This document shows, one piece after another, positions 26,167 to 34,198 of a stretch of DNA of 64,000 bases. A program made the position numbers and the translations under genes. The first letter of the stretch is position 1; every line of letters starts with the position of its first letter. The notes under the pieces are model-generated. The model saw only the letters and a list, made by a program, of their open reading frames with translations. It did no database searches and was not told the origin of the DNA. Source of the stretch: Lachnospiraceae bacterium (lineage in GTDB: Bacteria > Bacillota > Clostridia > Lachnospirales > Lachnospiraceae); NCBI GenBank assembly GCA_022792835.1, contig JAAWBT010000011.1, positions 20,068 to 84,067 of the forward strand. The letters run 5' to 3'.

Positions 26167-26925
26167 TTATCCCATCCTCTCTTCCTTGATCAAAAGCTCC
26201 ACGGCACGGACTGCGGCGCGGACCGCCAAGGTGGTGTCGTGACAGTGTGGATCAGAAAGCCCCTTCTTTTTCCGTTCCTGGTTCCAGATCACATTTAACA
26301 CGCAACCGGCACGGACCCCAAGAACCTGGGCCACAATATAGAGGGCGGCGCTCTCCATCTCTGAAGCCAGGCAGCCGGCTTTTAACCACATATCCCATTT
26401 ATCCTGAAGCTCCTTCCCGCAAGGCATCCGCCCGGGGTCATGCTGCCCATAAAAGCTGTCCTTGCACTGAACAATCCCCAGATGGAAATTTGCCCCCAGA
26501 GCCTTTGCCGCCTGCCGGAGCGCTCCTGTCACTTCAAAATCCGCCACCGCGGGGAAGGCAATATCCACATATTCTCTAGAGGTTCCCTCCATGCGGATAG
26601 CCCCGTTTGCGATGACCAGGTCACCGCCCATAATTTTCTCTGCCATACCGCCGCAGGTTCCCACCCGGATCATGGTCCTGACCCCTGTCTGATATAATTC
26701 TTCCACGCCGATGGCTGTGGAAGGGCCGCCCATTCCTGTGGACATAACAAGGACCTTTTCTCCGGAAACCTCCCCCACCCAGGTAGTATACTCCCTGTTC
26801 TGTCCTAAAAATCTGGCATGTTCCAGGTAAGCCGCAATCTTCTCCACCCGTCCCGGATCTCCCGGCAAGATCGCGTACCTGGCCCCATGGCTCTCATCAA
26901 GACCAATGTGATACATTTTCTCCAT
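26167..26925 (-). CDS. udp: Uridine phosphorylase-type nucleoside phosphorylase
   Basis: A 252-residue NP-I family enzyme that splits nucleosides with phosphate into base and ribose-1-phosphate. Visible features are ILPGDPGRVEKIA near the N-terminus, the phosphate-binding MIRVGTCGG and the nucleoside-binding SEMESAALYIVA. The Udp-like insert CKDSFYGQHDP matches uridine phosphorylases. The ATG at 26925 follows GGAGG; a longer frame to 27012 is rejected. Specificity for uridine versus purines is inferred from overall resemblance. Confidence 0.88.
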   Translation of the reverse strand: MEKMYHIGLDESHGARYAILPGDPGRVEKIAAYLEHARFLGQNREYTTWVGEVSGEKVLVMSTGMGGPSTAIGVEELYQTGVRTMIRVGTCGGMAEKIMGGDLVIANGAIRMEGTSREYVDIAFPAVADFEVTGALRQAAKALGANFHLGIVQCKDSFYGQHDPGRMPCGKELQDKWDMWLKAGCLASEMESAALYIVAQVLGVRAGCVLNVIWNQERKKKGLSDPHCHDTTLAVRAAVRAVELLIKEERMG

Positions 26926-26960
26926 AAACTGTACCTCCTGTCTCAAGAAAAATTTACAAC

Positions 26961-26989
26961 TTGATTTCGCCCTCCAATCTTGGTATGAT
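26961..26989 (+). promoter_or_regulatory. Sigma-A promoter for the DUF4364 gene
   Basis: TTGATT (26961-26966) and TATGAT (26984-26989) are 17 bp apart, about 50 bp upstream of the start. Confidence 0.7.
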
Positions 26990-27039
26990 GGAAAAAGAAC
27001 ATTTTTCGGCAAAAACCGATTTTCTGGAGGGTATTAAAA

Positions 27040-27558
27040 ATGTCCGAACCGCTGACTTTATATAAGCTGATGATCTTGTACATGTTAAAGCAGGTGAAAT
27101 TTCCCCTGTCCGGCGCCCAGATTTCTGATTTCTTTCTGGATAAAGAATACACCACTTATTTTACGCTCCAGCAGGCATTGTCCGAGCTTGAGGAATCCCA
27201 TCTGGTGAAACTGGAGTCCGGCAGAAAAACCTCCCGCTATGAGATTACCAGGGAGGGTGAGCAGACCTTGTCATTTTTCGGCAAAAAGATCTCTCCTGCC
27301 ATTATTGAGGATATTGAAGCCTATCTGCAGAACAATAAAGTCCGGCTGCGGGATGAAGTCAGCCTGGTGGCTGACTATGACCGGTCCACCAATCAGGATT
27401 ATGTGGTCCGCTGTGCCATTTTAGAGGGAAAGGGCCAGCTTTTGGAAATCAACATTTCCGTCCCCGACAAAGAGCAGGCGGAGCATATGTGCAGCCGCTG
27501 GAGTCAGGAAAGCCAGCCCCTTTATTCCATCATCATGCAGCATCTGCTCAAAGACTGA
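27040..27558 (+). CDS. DUF4364 family winged-helix protein
   Basis: A 172-residue protein typical of Clostridia. The N-terminal winged helix (about 1-80) includes LSGAQISDFFLDKEYTTYF and a wing ending KTSRYEITREG, like PadR/MarR-type DNA-binding domains. The C-terminal half is a small alpha/beta domain. Probably a transcription regulator, but no target is known. GGAGGG precedes the ATG. It is convergent with telA with a 5-bp gap. Confidence 0.83.
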   Translation: MSEPLTLYKLMILYMLKQVKFPLSGAQISDFFLDKEYTTYFTLQQALSELEESHLVKLESGRKTSRYEITREGEQTLSFFGKKISPAIIEDIEAYLQNNKVRLRDEVSLVADYDRSTNQDYVVRCAILEGKGQLLEINISVPDKEQAEHMCSRWSQESQPLYSIIMQHLLKD

Positions 27559-27563
27559 AGCCG

Positions 27564-28706
27564 TCAGCGGCCTCCTGCCATCTCCAAAAGCTTTGTCTTT
27601 AACTCATTTTCCAGCCGTCCCATCTCAACCTCAGCCTCGGCTCTGGCCCTGCGTCCTTCCGCCTGGATCTGAAGTACTTCATCCAGAGTAGAGATCAGGG
27701 TCTCATTGGTCGTCCGGAGGGTCTCCATGTCCACGATTCCCCGTTCTGACTCCTTTGCCACCTCGGCAGATGCCGTTTTCAGAGCTGCCGCATTTTTCTT
27801 GAGCAGCTCATTGGTCATATCCGACACTTTCCTCTGGGCCTCAGCCGCCTGGGCCGAATGGGCCGCGCCAAGGGCCAGCACCATCTGATTTTTCCACAGG
27901 GGCACCGTATTGACAATGGTGGACTGAATCTTTTCCACCATAACCGTATCGTTATCCTGTACCAGACGGATCTGCGGCGCTGTCTGCATCGAGATCATCC
28001 TGGTCAATTCCAGGTCATGAAGCTTTTTCTCAAACCGCTTGCAGCGGGCATCCAGATCCCTGGCCGCCTGGGCATCCTCCGGAAGCCCTGTCTGCTCTGC
28101 CTTATGAAGAAGCGCCGGAAGCTCCGTATGCTCTACTGAATAAAGCTTTTTCTTTCCTGCCAGAATGTACATGGAAAGTTCTTTAAAATAGGTCAGGTTC
28201 AGCTCGTACATTTTATCCAGCATAGCTGCATCCTTAAGGAGCTGCACCTGATGTCCCTCCAGCACCTTACAGATACGGTCCACATTGACCTCGGCCTTTG
28301 CATATTTTGCTTTCATGGCAGTCATTTTATTGGAGGACCTTTTGAAAATTCCGAGGAACCCCTTTTCTTCCTCCGCATCAAAGCTCTTAAGTTCCGTCAC
28401 CACATCGGAGAGCAAGGTCCCTACTTCCCCCAGATCTTTGGTCTTTACATTGTTCAGGGCTGACTCAGAAAAATCCGCCATTTTTTTCTGTGCGCCTGCC
28501 CCATACTGAAGTACTGCCGCGGAATCCGACAAATCAATCTGCCCCGCAAAATCCTCCACCATTTTTCTCTCCGCCTCAGAAAGCATGCTGTCGTCCCATT
28601 TCGGCGGCTCGGGCGCCACAGGCGCCTCAATCACTGACGGTTTTTCTTCAAACGGACTCAATGTCAAAACCGGTCCCTCCGCCGGCATGTCCCACTCATT
28701 TCCCAT
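27564..28706 (-). CDS. TelA family protein (toxic anion resistance/YaaN-like)
   Basis: A 380-residue, almost entirely alpha-helical protein with long coiled-coil stretches, matching the TelA family (PF05816). The hallmark region is IFKRSSNKM...KYAKAEVNVDRI followed by helices rich in Glu/Lys. The name comes from tellurite resistance loci, but the biochemical role is unknown. The pairing with xpaC immediately upstream (41 bp) mirrors the xpaC-yaaN pair of Bacillus. The N-terminal 40 residues are acidic and Pro-rich. Confidence 0.88.
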   Translation of the reverse strand: MGNEWDMPAEGPVLTLSPFEEKPSVIEAPVAPEPPKWDDSMLSEAERKMVEDFAGQIDLSDSAAVLQYGAGAQKKMADFSESALNNVKTKDLGEVGTLLSDVVTELKSFDAEEEKGFLGIFKRSSNKMTAMKAKYAKAEVNVDRICKVLEGHQVQLLKDAAMLDKMYELNLTYFKELSMYILAGKKKLYSVEHTELPALLHKAEQTGLPEDAQAARDLDARCKRFEKKLHDLELTRMISMQTAPQIRLVQDNDTVMVEKIQSTIVNTVPLWKNQMVLALGAAHSAQAAEAQRKVSDMTNELLKKNAAALKTASAEVAKESERGIVDMETLRTTNETLISTLDEVLQIQAEGRRARAEAEVEMGRLENELKTKLLEMAGGR

Positions 28707-28747
28707 GATTCATCCTCCCGCTTCTTTTCTGCTCGGTTTTCTCTGTC

Positions 28748-30019
28748 CTACTCTGCTTTGCTCCTGGTCAGTCCGTCCTTCGACAGCCCTTCCTGGGCCA
28801 ATATCGTTTTCAGCACGGAAATATCCGTCGAAACATCCCACATGGTATCCTGGAACAGACTGTCAAATAACCGTTCAAATGCCTCATTCAGAGTGTCCAG
28901 GGTCGCCTCGATCTCTTTCTGGGAATTTTTTATATTCTCTCCCTGAACCGGCTGGGCCGAAAGCTCTGCATAAGCCTCCAAAAGCTTCACCGTGGTCGGA
29001 AGATAATACTCCATCAACTTTTCAATGTCTTCTATATTTTCTGGATGCCTCTCCACCCGCTCAAAAATTCTGGCTGTGACAAGCTCCATTCTGGAGATCT
29101 TTTCTGAAATTTCCTCACCGGGAATCGCATCGTTGCAGGAACGGATTTTCCGTACGTAAGCCCGCCCGGCTTCCACGACTGCTTCTCCCTCCGGCGTCAG
29201 GCGCCTTGCTCCGTCTGCTTCTGCTTCCCGACTGCCCAGCCCCGTCTTCTCTGCCTCGTCAGCCTGCATCGTCCATTTATCCTGTTCTTCCCGCCGCTCT
29301 TTGTCAGCTTCCAGCGCTTCTGCCTGCTTCATGGTTTCCCGGTACTGGGCGTAGGTGGCGTCGTCGGCAATAAAGCAGGTTTCTCCGTCATCCAGATGGC
29401 CCTGGAGGAACCATCCTCTCTCAATCATCCGTTTGACATCCTTTACCACATAAGCCCTGCTTTTTCCCACAGCCTTTGAAAGTTCTTTGATGTCACAGTA
29501 GGTCCTGCCCCTCATTCCCGCTACGTAGCTGCGAAATCGTCTTACCAGCGAGCATTTCCCGGAGCCAACCACAGACATCACAACCCCCGCTCCAAACAAG
29601 GGGATCAGAATCCCTCCTGCTATGGTGAACCCCAGCAGATGGCCAATGGAAAAATCCAGAATTCCAAGCACTGCAAGGGCAATGCCTGTCCCCACCCCAA
29701 GGACTCCGCCGCAGGCAGAAAGGGCGATTCCTCCCGCACGGGTGATAGCTGCCTGCCGACCGGCAAAAAGGGCTGTATTCCCATAAGGGGCCGGAACCTG
29801 CCTGCCGCCTCGTCCCGCCGGTCCATGCGGCGCAGTCCTGTATCCTGCCCATCGGCTCTGTCTGCCGCCCTGGAACCCAAAACTTTCGGCCACGTCATCT
29901 ACCGCATTGTTGATGGTATTTTTAATAGTCTGATTTAATTTCCGGAAATCCTGAGAATTGACGGCATCCTGCACGATATTGCAGATATGATTTCCCAGAT
30001 CCCGCCAGTCTTCTTTCAT
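28748..30019 (-). CDS. XpaC-like protein (5-bromo-4-chloroindolyl phosphate hydrolysis family)
   Basis: A 423-residue protein. An amphipathic N-terminus leads to a pair of membrane helices at about 110-165 (a Gly/Ile/Leu-rich hairpin). A DNA-binding-like helical section follows with IKELSKAVGKSRAYVVKDVKRM. An acidic coiled-coil linker then precedes the C-terminal helical domain typical of PF10112. The catalytic claim in the family name is old and unproven. The ATG at 30019 follows GGGGAG. It is the first gene of the xpaC-telA operon with its own promoter and a structured leader. Confidence 0.78.
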   Translation of the reverse strand: MKEDWRDLGNHICNIVQDAVNSQDFRKLNQTIKNTINNAVDDVAESFGFQGGRQSRWAGYRTAPHGPAGRGGRQVPAPYGNTALFAGRQAAITRAGGIALSACGGVLGVGTGIALAVLGILDFSIGHLLGFTIAGGILIPLFGAGVVMSVVGSGKCSLVRRFRSYVAGMRGRTYCDIKELSKAVGKSRAYVVKDVKRMIERGWFLQGHLDDGETCFIADDATYAQYRETMKQAEALEADKERREEQDKWTMQADEAEKTGLGSREAEADGARRLTPEGEAVVEAGRAYVRKIRSCNDAIPGEEISEKISRMELVTARIFERVERHPENIEDIEKLMEYYLPTTVKLLEAYAELSAQPVQGENIKNSQKEIEATLDTLNEAFERLFDSLFQDTMWDVSTDISVLKTILAQEGLSKDGLTRSKAE

Positions 30020-30050
30020 GATACAGTCTCTCCCCTTTATCTCTTCCCAT

Positions 30051-30086
30051 GAAACGCCGGGCCTCCTCCCGGAGATACGGCGTTTC
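30051..30086 (-). promoter_or_regulatory. 5'-UTR hairpin of xpaC-telA
   Basis: GAAACGCCG (30086-30078) and CGGCGTTTC (30059-30051) form a 9-bp perfect stem about 30 bases before the xpaC start. The loop contains a decoy GGGAGGAGG. It may stabilise the message or influence initiation. Confidence 0.5.
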
Positions 30087-30129
30087 TGGACGTATCCTTT
30101 TCGTCGGGCGGTCATGCCGTCCAACTATG

Positions 30130-30158
30130 ATTATATCGGAGTTTTTGCCTAAAAGCAA
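30130..30158 (-). promoter_or_regulatory. Sigma-A promoter of xpaC-telA
   Basis: On the minus strand TTGCTT (30158-30153) and a perfect TATAAT (30135-30130) are 17 bp apart, giving a leader of about 105 nt. Confidence 0.72.
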
Positions 30159-30182
30159 CCGTGGATTGACTGCCTTTTTCTC

Positions 30183-31136
30183 TCAAATCACATAATACCA
30201 TTCCTCACTCTGCGAGCATTCCTGAACTTTTAGTTCATTCCCGGAATTGGGCCGGAATTTCAGCTCCGGATTCTTCATATTCACCTTCGTGTCAGCCGGA
30301 ATGGATGAGGTGATAAACACACTGCCGCCGATCACGGTGTTTTCCCCGATGATTGTCTCTCCCCCCAAAATCGAGGCCCCCGCGTAAATGGTGACATTAT
30401 CCTCGATGGTGGGATGCCTCCTCGCATTTCTCATTTTCTCCACATTCCTGGTGGACAGCGCCCCGATGGTCACACCTTGATAGATTTTCACGTGGTCTCC
30501 AATAACTGCCGTCTCCCCCACCACGATCCCGGTCCCGTGGTCAATACAGAAATATTTCCCGACGGCCGCTCCCGGATGGATATCAATTCCTGTGAGGCTG
30601 TGGGCATGTTCCGTCATAATTCTGGGGATCAAAGGCACTTTTAGCAGAAACAGCTCGTGGGCCAGGCGGTACACGGTGATCGCATAGAGCCCGGGATATG
30701 CCATGATGATTTCCTCCCTGCTCTTTGCCGCCGGGTCTCCCTCAAATGCCGCCTGTACGTCCGTCTCCAGCACCGCTCTCACTGCAGGAATACGCCTGAA
30801 AAATTCCACTGCCGTCCATCCGGCCTTCTCTTCTGTCTCCTCTGTATCCCCGTGGCCGCCAGTAAACTGAAGGGCCAGCTCAATCTGTCTATTCAGATGA
30901 TAAATCACGTCCTCCACTTTCACCGACATTTTATGATCCACGTTGTAAATTTTGTAGGTCGTATCAAAATAATATCCCGGATATACAATCTGCACCAGCC
31001 CGCTTATAATCTTCACAATCTCCTCTTTATCCGGCTGTTTGAACATGTCAATTTTGTCGATGGCCCGTTCTGTCCGATAATCCTCCAAAATGCCGTCCAC
31101 AATGCTTTTTATCTCTTTTTCAATTATTTTTCCCAT
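30183..31136 (-). CDS. cysE: Serine O-acetyltransferase (EpsC/CysE type)
   Basis: A 317-residue enzyme making O-acetylserine from serine and acetyl-CoA, the first committed step of cysteine synthesis. The N-terminal helical domain (about 1-190) is longer than in short CysE proteins, as in the EpsC type. The C-terminal left-handed beta helix has hexapeptide repeats from DIHPGAAVG through GASILGGETIIGENTVIGG, with catalytic-type DHGTGIVVGE. The ATG at 31136 has GAGGAG upstream and overlaps the cysK region by no coding bases. It is the second gene of the cysK-cysE operon. Confidence 0.94.
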   Translation of the reverse strand: MGKIIEKEIKSIVDGILEDYRTERAIDKIDMFKQPDKEEIVKIISGLVQIVYPGYYFDTTYKIYNVDHKMSVKVEDVIYHLNRQIELALQFTGGHGDTEETEEKAGWTAVEFFRRIPAVRAVLETDVQAAFEGDPAAKSREEIIMAYPGLYAITVYRLAHELFLLKVPLIPRIMTEHAHSLTGIDIHPGAAVGKYFCIDHGTGIVVGETAVIGDHVKIYQGVTIGALSTRNVEKMRNARRHPTIEDNVTIYAGASILGGETIIGENTVIGGSVFITSSIPADTKVNMKNPELKFRPNSGNELKVQECSQSEEWYYVI

Positions 31137-31150
31137 GGAACTCTCCTCTC

Positions 31151-32086
31151 TCACTGCTCCACAAACATCGGAGTCGAATAATACCGGTCTCCAGAATCCG
31201 GAAGCAGCGCAACAATCACTTTTCCCTCATTCTCCGGGCGTTTTGCCAGCTCGATGGCCCCATGGAGAGCTGCCCCCGACGAGATTCCAACCAGAATCCC
31301 TTCCCTTCTGGCGAGAAGCCTCGCCGCCGCAAACGCATCTTCATCTTCTGCCCGGAATACCTCATCGTAAACAGTCGTATTTAACACTTCCGGGACAAAG
31401 CCGGCCCCGATCCCCTGTAATTCGTGAATCCCCGCCCTTCCTTCTGAGAGGATGGGAGAGCCCGCTGGCTCCAGGGCTACAATCCGGATATCCGGGTTCT
31501 GTTCCTTCAGGTATTCTCCCACCCCAGTGAGAGTTCCGCCCGTACCGACTCCTGCAAGGAAGACATCCACCTTTCCCCCTGTATCTCTCCATATTTCCGG
31601 CCCTGTCGCTCCTCTGTGGGCCGCTGGATTCGCCGGGTTTACAAACTGCCCGGGAATAAAGCTGCCAGGAATCTCCTCTGCCAGTTTCTCTGCCTTCTCA
31701 ATGGCTCCTTTCATTCCTTTTGTACCTTCTGTCAGTACCAGCTCTGCTCCATATGCCTTCAGAATATTCCTTCTCTCCTCACTCATGGTCTCCGGCATGG
31801 TCAGAATGATCCGATATCCTTTTGCCGCCGCAATCATTGCCAGGCCGATCCCTGTATTTCCTGATGTGGGTTCGATGATTATGGACCCCTTTTTTAACAG
31901 CCCCTTTTCCTCCGCATCCTCAATCATCGCCTTTGCCACCCTGTCCTTCACACTTCCAGCCGGGTTCAGATACTCCAGTTTTACTAAGACAGTCGCCTTA
32001 AGCCCCAGTTCTCTTTCAATATTTACAACTTCCACTAAGGGAGTATTCCCGATCAGATCCAATGTTCCTTTATAATAACCTGCCAT
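31151..32086 (-). CDS. cysK: Cysteine synthase (O-acetylserine sulfhydrylase)
   Basis: A 311-residue PLP enzyme converting O-acetylserine and sulfide to cysteine. The Schiff-base lysine is K47 in NPAGSVKDR. The substrate/phosphate loops TSGNTG and GTGGTLTG are intact, and SSGAA is conserved near residue 260. The ATG at 32086 has AGGAA at proper spacing; the ATG two codons earlier is too close to it. It follows the Cys-rich leader ORF and intrinsic terminator described below, so expression is probably set by attenuation. cysE begins 14 bp after its stop. Confidence 0.96.
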   Translation of the reverse strand: MAGYYKGTLDLIGNTPLVEVVNIERELGLKATVLVKLEYLNPAGSVKDRVAKAMIEDAEEKGLLKKGSIIIEPTSGNTGIGLAMIAAAKGYRIILTMPETMSEERRNILKAYGAELVLTEGTKGMKGAIEKAEKLAEEIPGSFIPGQFVNPANPAAHRGATGPEIWRDTGGKVDVFLAGVGTGGTLTGVGEYLKEQNPDIRIVALEPAGSPILSEGRAGIHELQGIGAGFVPEVLNTTVYDEVFRAEDEDAFAAARLLARREGILVGISSGAALHGAIELAKRPENEGKVIVALLPDSGDRYYSTPMFVEQ

Positions 32087-32159
32087 TTTCATTTCCTGCT
32101 TTCTTTTTTATTATATGTATGTTTGGCCTTGAGACCCGCCAAAATACCAAAAAGTGTAT

Positions 32160-32194
32160 AAAAAAATCCGGGGGCCAACCACTTAGCTCCCGGA
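32160..32194 (-). terminator. Leader terminator (attenuator) upstream of cysK
   Basis: In the minus-strand RNA UCCGGG (32194-32189) pairs with CCCGGA, with a 2-bp extension past an A-C mismatch, followed directly by seven U (32166-32160). It lies 28 nt after the leader-peptide stop and about 75 nt before cysK. The upstream segment CCGGAUAUG (32270-32262), inside the leader ORF, can pair over 9 bp with UAUGUCCGG (32198-32190), disrupting this terminator. Confidence 0.85.
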
Positions 32195-32221
32195 CATATA
32201 AACCCTCTATGGACAAAACAT

Positions 32222-32320
32222 TCAACCACAACAAGACCTGTTGCAACATCCTGTCACACAGCATATCCGGTAAAGCAGCATCCGGCAACAACACAGGTTT
32301 TTGCAACAATTCTTTCTCAT
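32222..32320 (-). CDS. Cysteine-rich leader peptide controlling cysK-cysE
   Basis: A 32-codon ORF found by hand translation. It starts ATG at 32320 with AAGGAG seven bases upstream and ends TGA at 32222. It contains 11 cysteines in five runs: residues 5-6, 10-12, 20-21, 25-26 and 30-31. It carries no signal peptide, binding motif or hydrophobic core of its own. Placed between a strong promoter and a terminator in front of cysteine-synthesis genes, it is best read as a sensor of Cys-tRNA supply. Slow decoding of the early Cys runs would leave the antiterminator segment (codons 18-20) free. Rapid translation to the stop would mask it and let the terminator form. The mechanism is inferred; the ORF, ribosome site and terminator are seen directly. 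Confidence 0.85.
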   Translation of the reverse strand: MRKNCCKNLCCCRMLLYRICCVTGCCNRSCCG

Positions 32321-32350
32321 GTCTGTTCTCCTTTTCCTTTTCTTGCATAA

Positions 32351-32379
32351 ATCTTATCATCATCCGCCTGCCATGTCAA
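32351..32379 (-). promoter_or_regulatory. Sigma-A promoter of the cysK leader
   Basis: On the minus strand a perfect TTGACA (32379-32374) and TAAGAT (32356-32351) are 17 bp apart. The predicted transcript start is about 24 nt before the leader-peptide ATG. Confidence 0.82.
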
Positions 32380-32410
32380 TTGTTTATCCAGGCATCGGAA
32401 TGCTTTCCGC

Positions 32411-32875
32411 TCACGAACATTTTTCTGCATCAACGGCCAACACGAACATCAGGGTACACAGCTCATCTTCAGGTCTGGCCACGTCAATCACATAAGTATC
32501 AGTCCAGTTCAAAACTTGTTTTGAAATCTCCGCCACCAAAGAACCGTCTGCGCCGATGACAGAATAGTCCCACTCCAGAAAGTCTCCCTCCACATGCCAT
32601 CCATTGCAGTCAATGTTGTATTTGGGCCGCAGCAGAGTAAATTCTTTGCTGATAGAACCCACATAATCATCCCCGAGATACAGTTCAAATTTCGGCAGAA
32701 ACGTAAGGACCTTCTCTTTGACCGTGCCGACTTCACAGCCCCCTGCATCATAAATTTTCAGGCAGTGCCCCCAGGAGGGCTGCCCTTTTACCACATAGAG
32801 GACATTCCCCTCTTCGTCATAAATATCATAGCTGTCAAACCAGGAAAAAAAGCGTTGTCTAAATAATAGTCTCAT
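32411..32875 (-). CDS. LURP-one-related (tubby-like fold) protein
   Basis: A 154-residue cytosolic protein of the LOR family (PF04525), predicted to form a 12-strand beta barrel around a central helix. Repeated short Gly/Asp turns and the opening FSWFDSYDIYDEEGNVLY are typical. Bacterial members are uncharacterised. It has its own promoter and lies just upstream of the cysK promoter, in the same direction. No terminator is obvious in the 30 bp between its stop and that promoter, so some read-through into the cysK leader is possible. Confidence 0.8.
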   Translation of the reverse strand: MRLLFRQRFFSWFDSYDIYDEEGNVLYVVKGQPSWGHCLKIYDAGGCEVGTVKEKVLTFLPKFELYLGDDYVGSISKEFTLLRPKYNIDCNGWHVEGDFLEWDYSVIGADGSLVAEISKQVLNWTDTYVIDVARPEDELCTLMFVLAVDAEKCS

Positions 32876-32907
32876 CTTAGGTTTCCTCTCACCGATCTAT
32901 TATTGTT

Positions 32908-32936
32908 ATTATGGGTGCAAAATCCCTCTCTGTCAA
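32908..32936 (-). promoter_or_regulatory. Sigma-A promoter of the LURP-one gene
   Basis: On the minus strand a perfect TTGACA (32936-32931) and CATAAT (32913-32908) are 17 bp apart, about 33 bp before the start codon. Confidence 0.78.
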
Positions 32937-32967
32937 GTCTGGTATTTTTATATTATGCCATTTTCGG

Positions 32968-32996
32968 TTGACAATCCGAGGGAATCCGGATATATT
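32968..32996 (+). promoter_or_regulatory. Sigma-A promoter of the riboswitch-antiporter transcript
   Basis: A perfect TTGACA (32968-32973) and TATATT (32991-32996) are 17 bp apart. The transcript would begin at about 33003, exactly at the base of the aptamer P1 stem. Confidence 0.85.
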
Positions 32997-32999
32997 GTA

Positions 33000-33133
33000 T
33001 TATACAAAGGGAGTAGCTTGCGCAGATATTTCTGTGTTTACCTGGCCGTCAGTACGATTCCCCCAGAATCCGGCTTTGTGATGAAATAGCGAGACTTTGC
33101 TGTTATCTTATAATGGCAGATCTCGCTTTTTTT
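33000..33133 (+). promoter_or_regulatory. yybP-ykoY manganese riboswitch before the CaCA antiporter gene
   Basis: P1 is ACAAAG (33004-33009) with CTTTGT (33074-33079). The first arm carries the diagnostic GGGAGTAG loop and the second arm CGTCAGTACG, both parts of the Mn2+-binding site in this family. The expression platform is an intrinsic terminator: AGCGAGA (33088-33094) pairs with TCTCGCT (33121-33127), followed by T7 ending at 33133. Family knowledge: Mn2+ binding stabilises the aptamer and turns the downstream efflux gene on. Confidence 0.88.
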
Positions 33134-33201
33134 GTGTCCTGTCGCAACAGACAACGGGCCGAAACAAGCAGTTTGCCGGACTTTCAAAGGAGGGATTTTA
33201 T

Positions 33202-34182
33202 ATGGAAATCGCATTACAGGCACTACTTTTAGCAACAGGCTTTCTCCTTCTGGTGAAAGGAGCCGACTGGTTCGTGGATAGCGCCGCCGGACTGGCCAGA
33301 CGGTTGAAAATCCCGCAGCTTATCATCGGGCTCACCATCGTCGCCATGGGAACCAGCATGCCGGAAGCCGCTGTCAGTATCTCGGCAGCCGTCAAAGGAA
33401 GCGCAGATATCACCATCGGGAATATCGTGGGAAGCAATATTTTAAACATCCTGATGATTCTCGGACTTTCCGCTCTAGTCTCGCCTTTAGCTGTTGAATC
33501 CTCCACCATCCGCTATGATCTTCCGTTCCTGATCCTTGTGACTGCCCTGGTTTTTGTCCTGGGGCTGGATGGCACTATAAGTTTTACAGACGGAATCCTG
33601 CTGCTTCTTTTATTCGCCGCCTACCTGACTTATCTTTTTATCACAGCCAGAAAAAATCACACCGGTCAGACTTCTCCAGAGGAATATGCTCTGGCTGCGG
33701 CAGAACAGACAGACGGGAATGTTTCCGGAAGACACCAAAAAAAGCCCTGTCCGCTTCTGTTTCTTTTCACGGCCGTTGGGCTTGTCATGATCGTCGCCGG
33801 AAGCAGCGTGACAGTGAAAGCCGCTTCTTCCATCGCCCGAATTTTTGGGGTCAGCGAACGTTTCATCGGCCTCACCATCGTCGCCCTTGGCACCTCCCTG
33901 CCGGAGCTTTTCACCTCCGTGACTGCCGCCAGGAAAGGAAATGCGGACATTGCCGTCGGAAATATTGTGGGAAGCAATATTTTTAATCTTTTATTTGTCA
34001 TCGGCGTTTCAGCTTTGGTGATTCCGGTACCTTACTCCGCAGCTTTTCAGTATGATAATCTCATTGCCGGGGCCGCGGCCCTTTTGCTCCTGTTTTGCTG
34101 TCTGAAAAAGAAAAGGCTTCTCCCACATCACGGAATCCTTATGCTGTTTGGATATGCCGTTTATTTTACCGTATTCCTTTAA
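33202..34182 (+). CDS. CaCA-family cation/proton or cation/sodium antiporter (YrbG-like)
   Basis: A 326-residue membrane protein with about ten helices in two homologous halves. Each half carries an alpha repeat: GLTIVAMGTSMPEA near 48-61 and GLTIVALGTSLPEL in the second half. Each half also has a GNIVGSNI ion-site motif. A hydrophilic loop at about 155-190 separates the halves. Such proteins are usually annotated as calcium/sodium antiporters. The upstream Mn riboswitch suggests that this one exports Mn2+. The ATG at 33202 follows AAAGGAGG. Confidence 0.92.
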   Translation: MEIALQALLLATGFLLLVKGADWFVDSAAGLARRLKIPQLIIGLTIVAMGTSMPEAAVSISAAVKGSADITIGNIVGSNILNILMILGLSALVSPLAVESSTIRYDLPFLILVTALVFVLGLDGTISFTDGILLLLLFAAYLTYLFITARKNHTGQTSPEEYALAAAEQTDGNVSGRHQKKPCPLLFLFTAVGLVMIVAGSSVTVKAASSIARIFGVSERFIGLTIVALGTSLPELFTSVTAARKGNADIAVGNIVGSNIFNLLFVIGVSALVIPVPYSAAFQYDNLIAGAAALLLLFCCLKKKRLLPHHGILMLFGYAVYFTVFL

Positions 34183-34198
34183 CCCCCAGGGGGGAAGA

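Noticed and set aside
32093..32200. T-box or SAM riboswitch upstream of cysK
   Set aside because: No AGGGUGGNACCGCG T-box sequence, specifier loop or SAM aptamer core is present. The Cys-rich ORF with terminator explains the region better.
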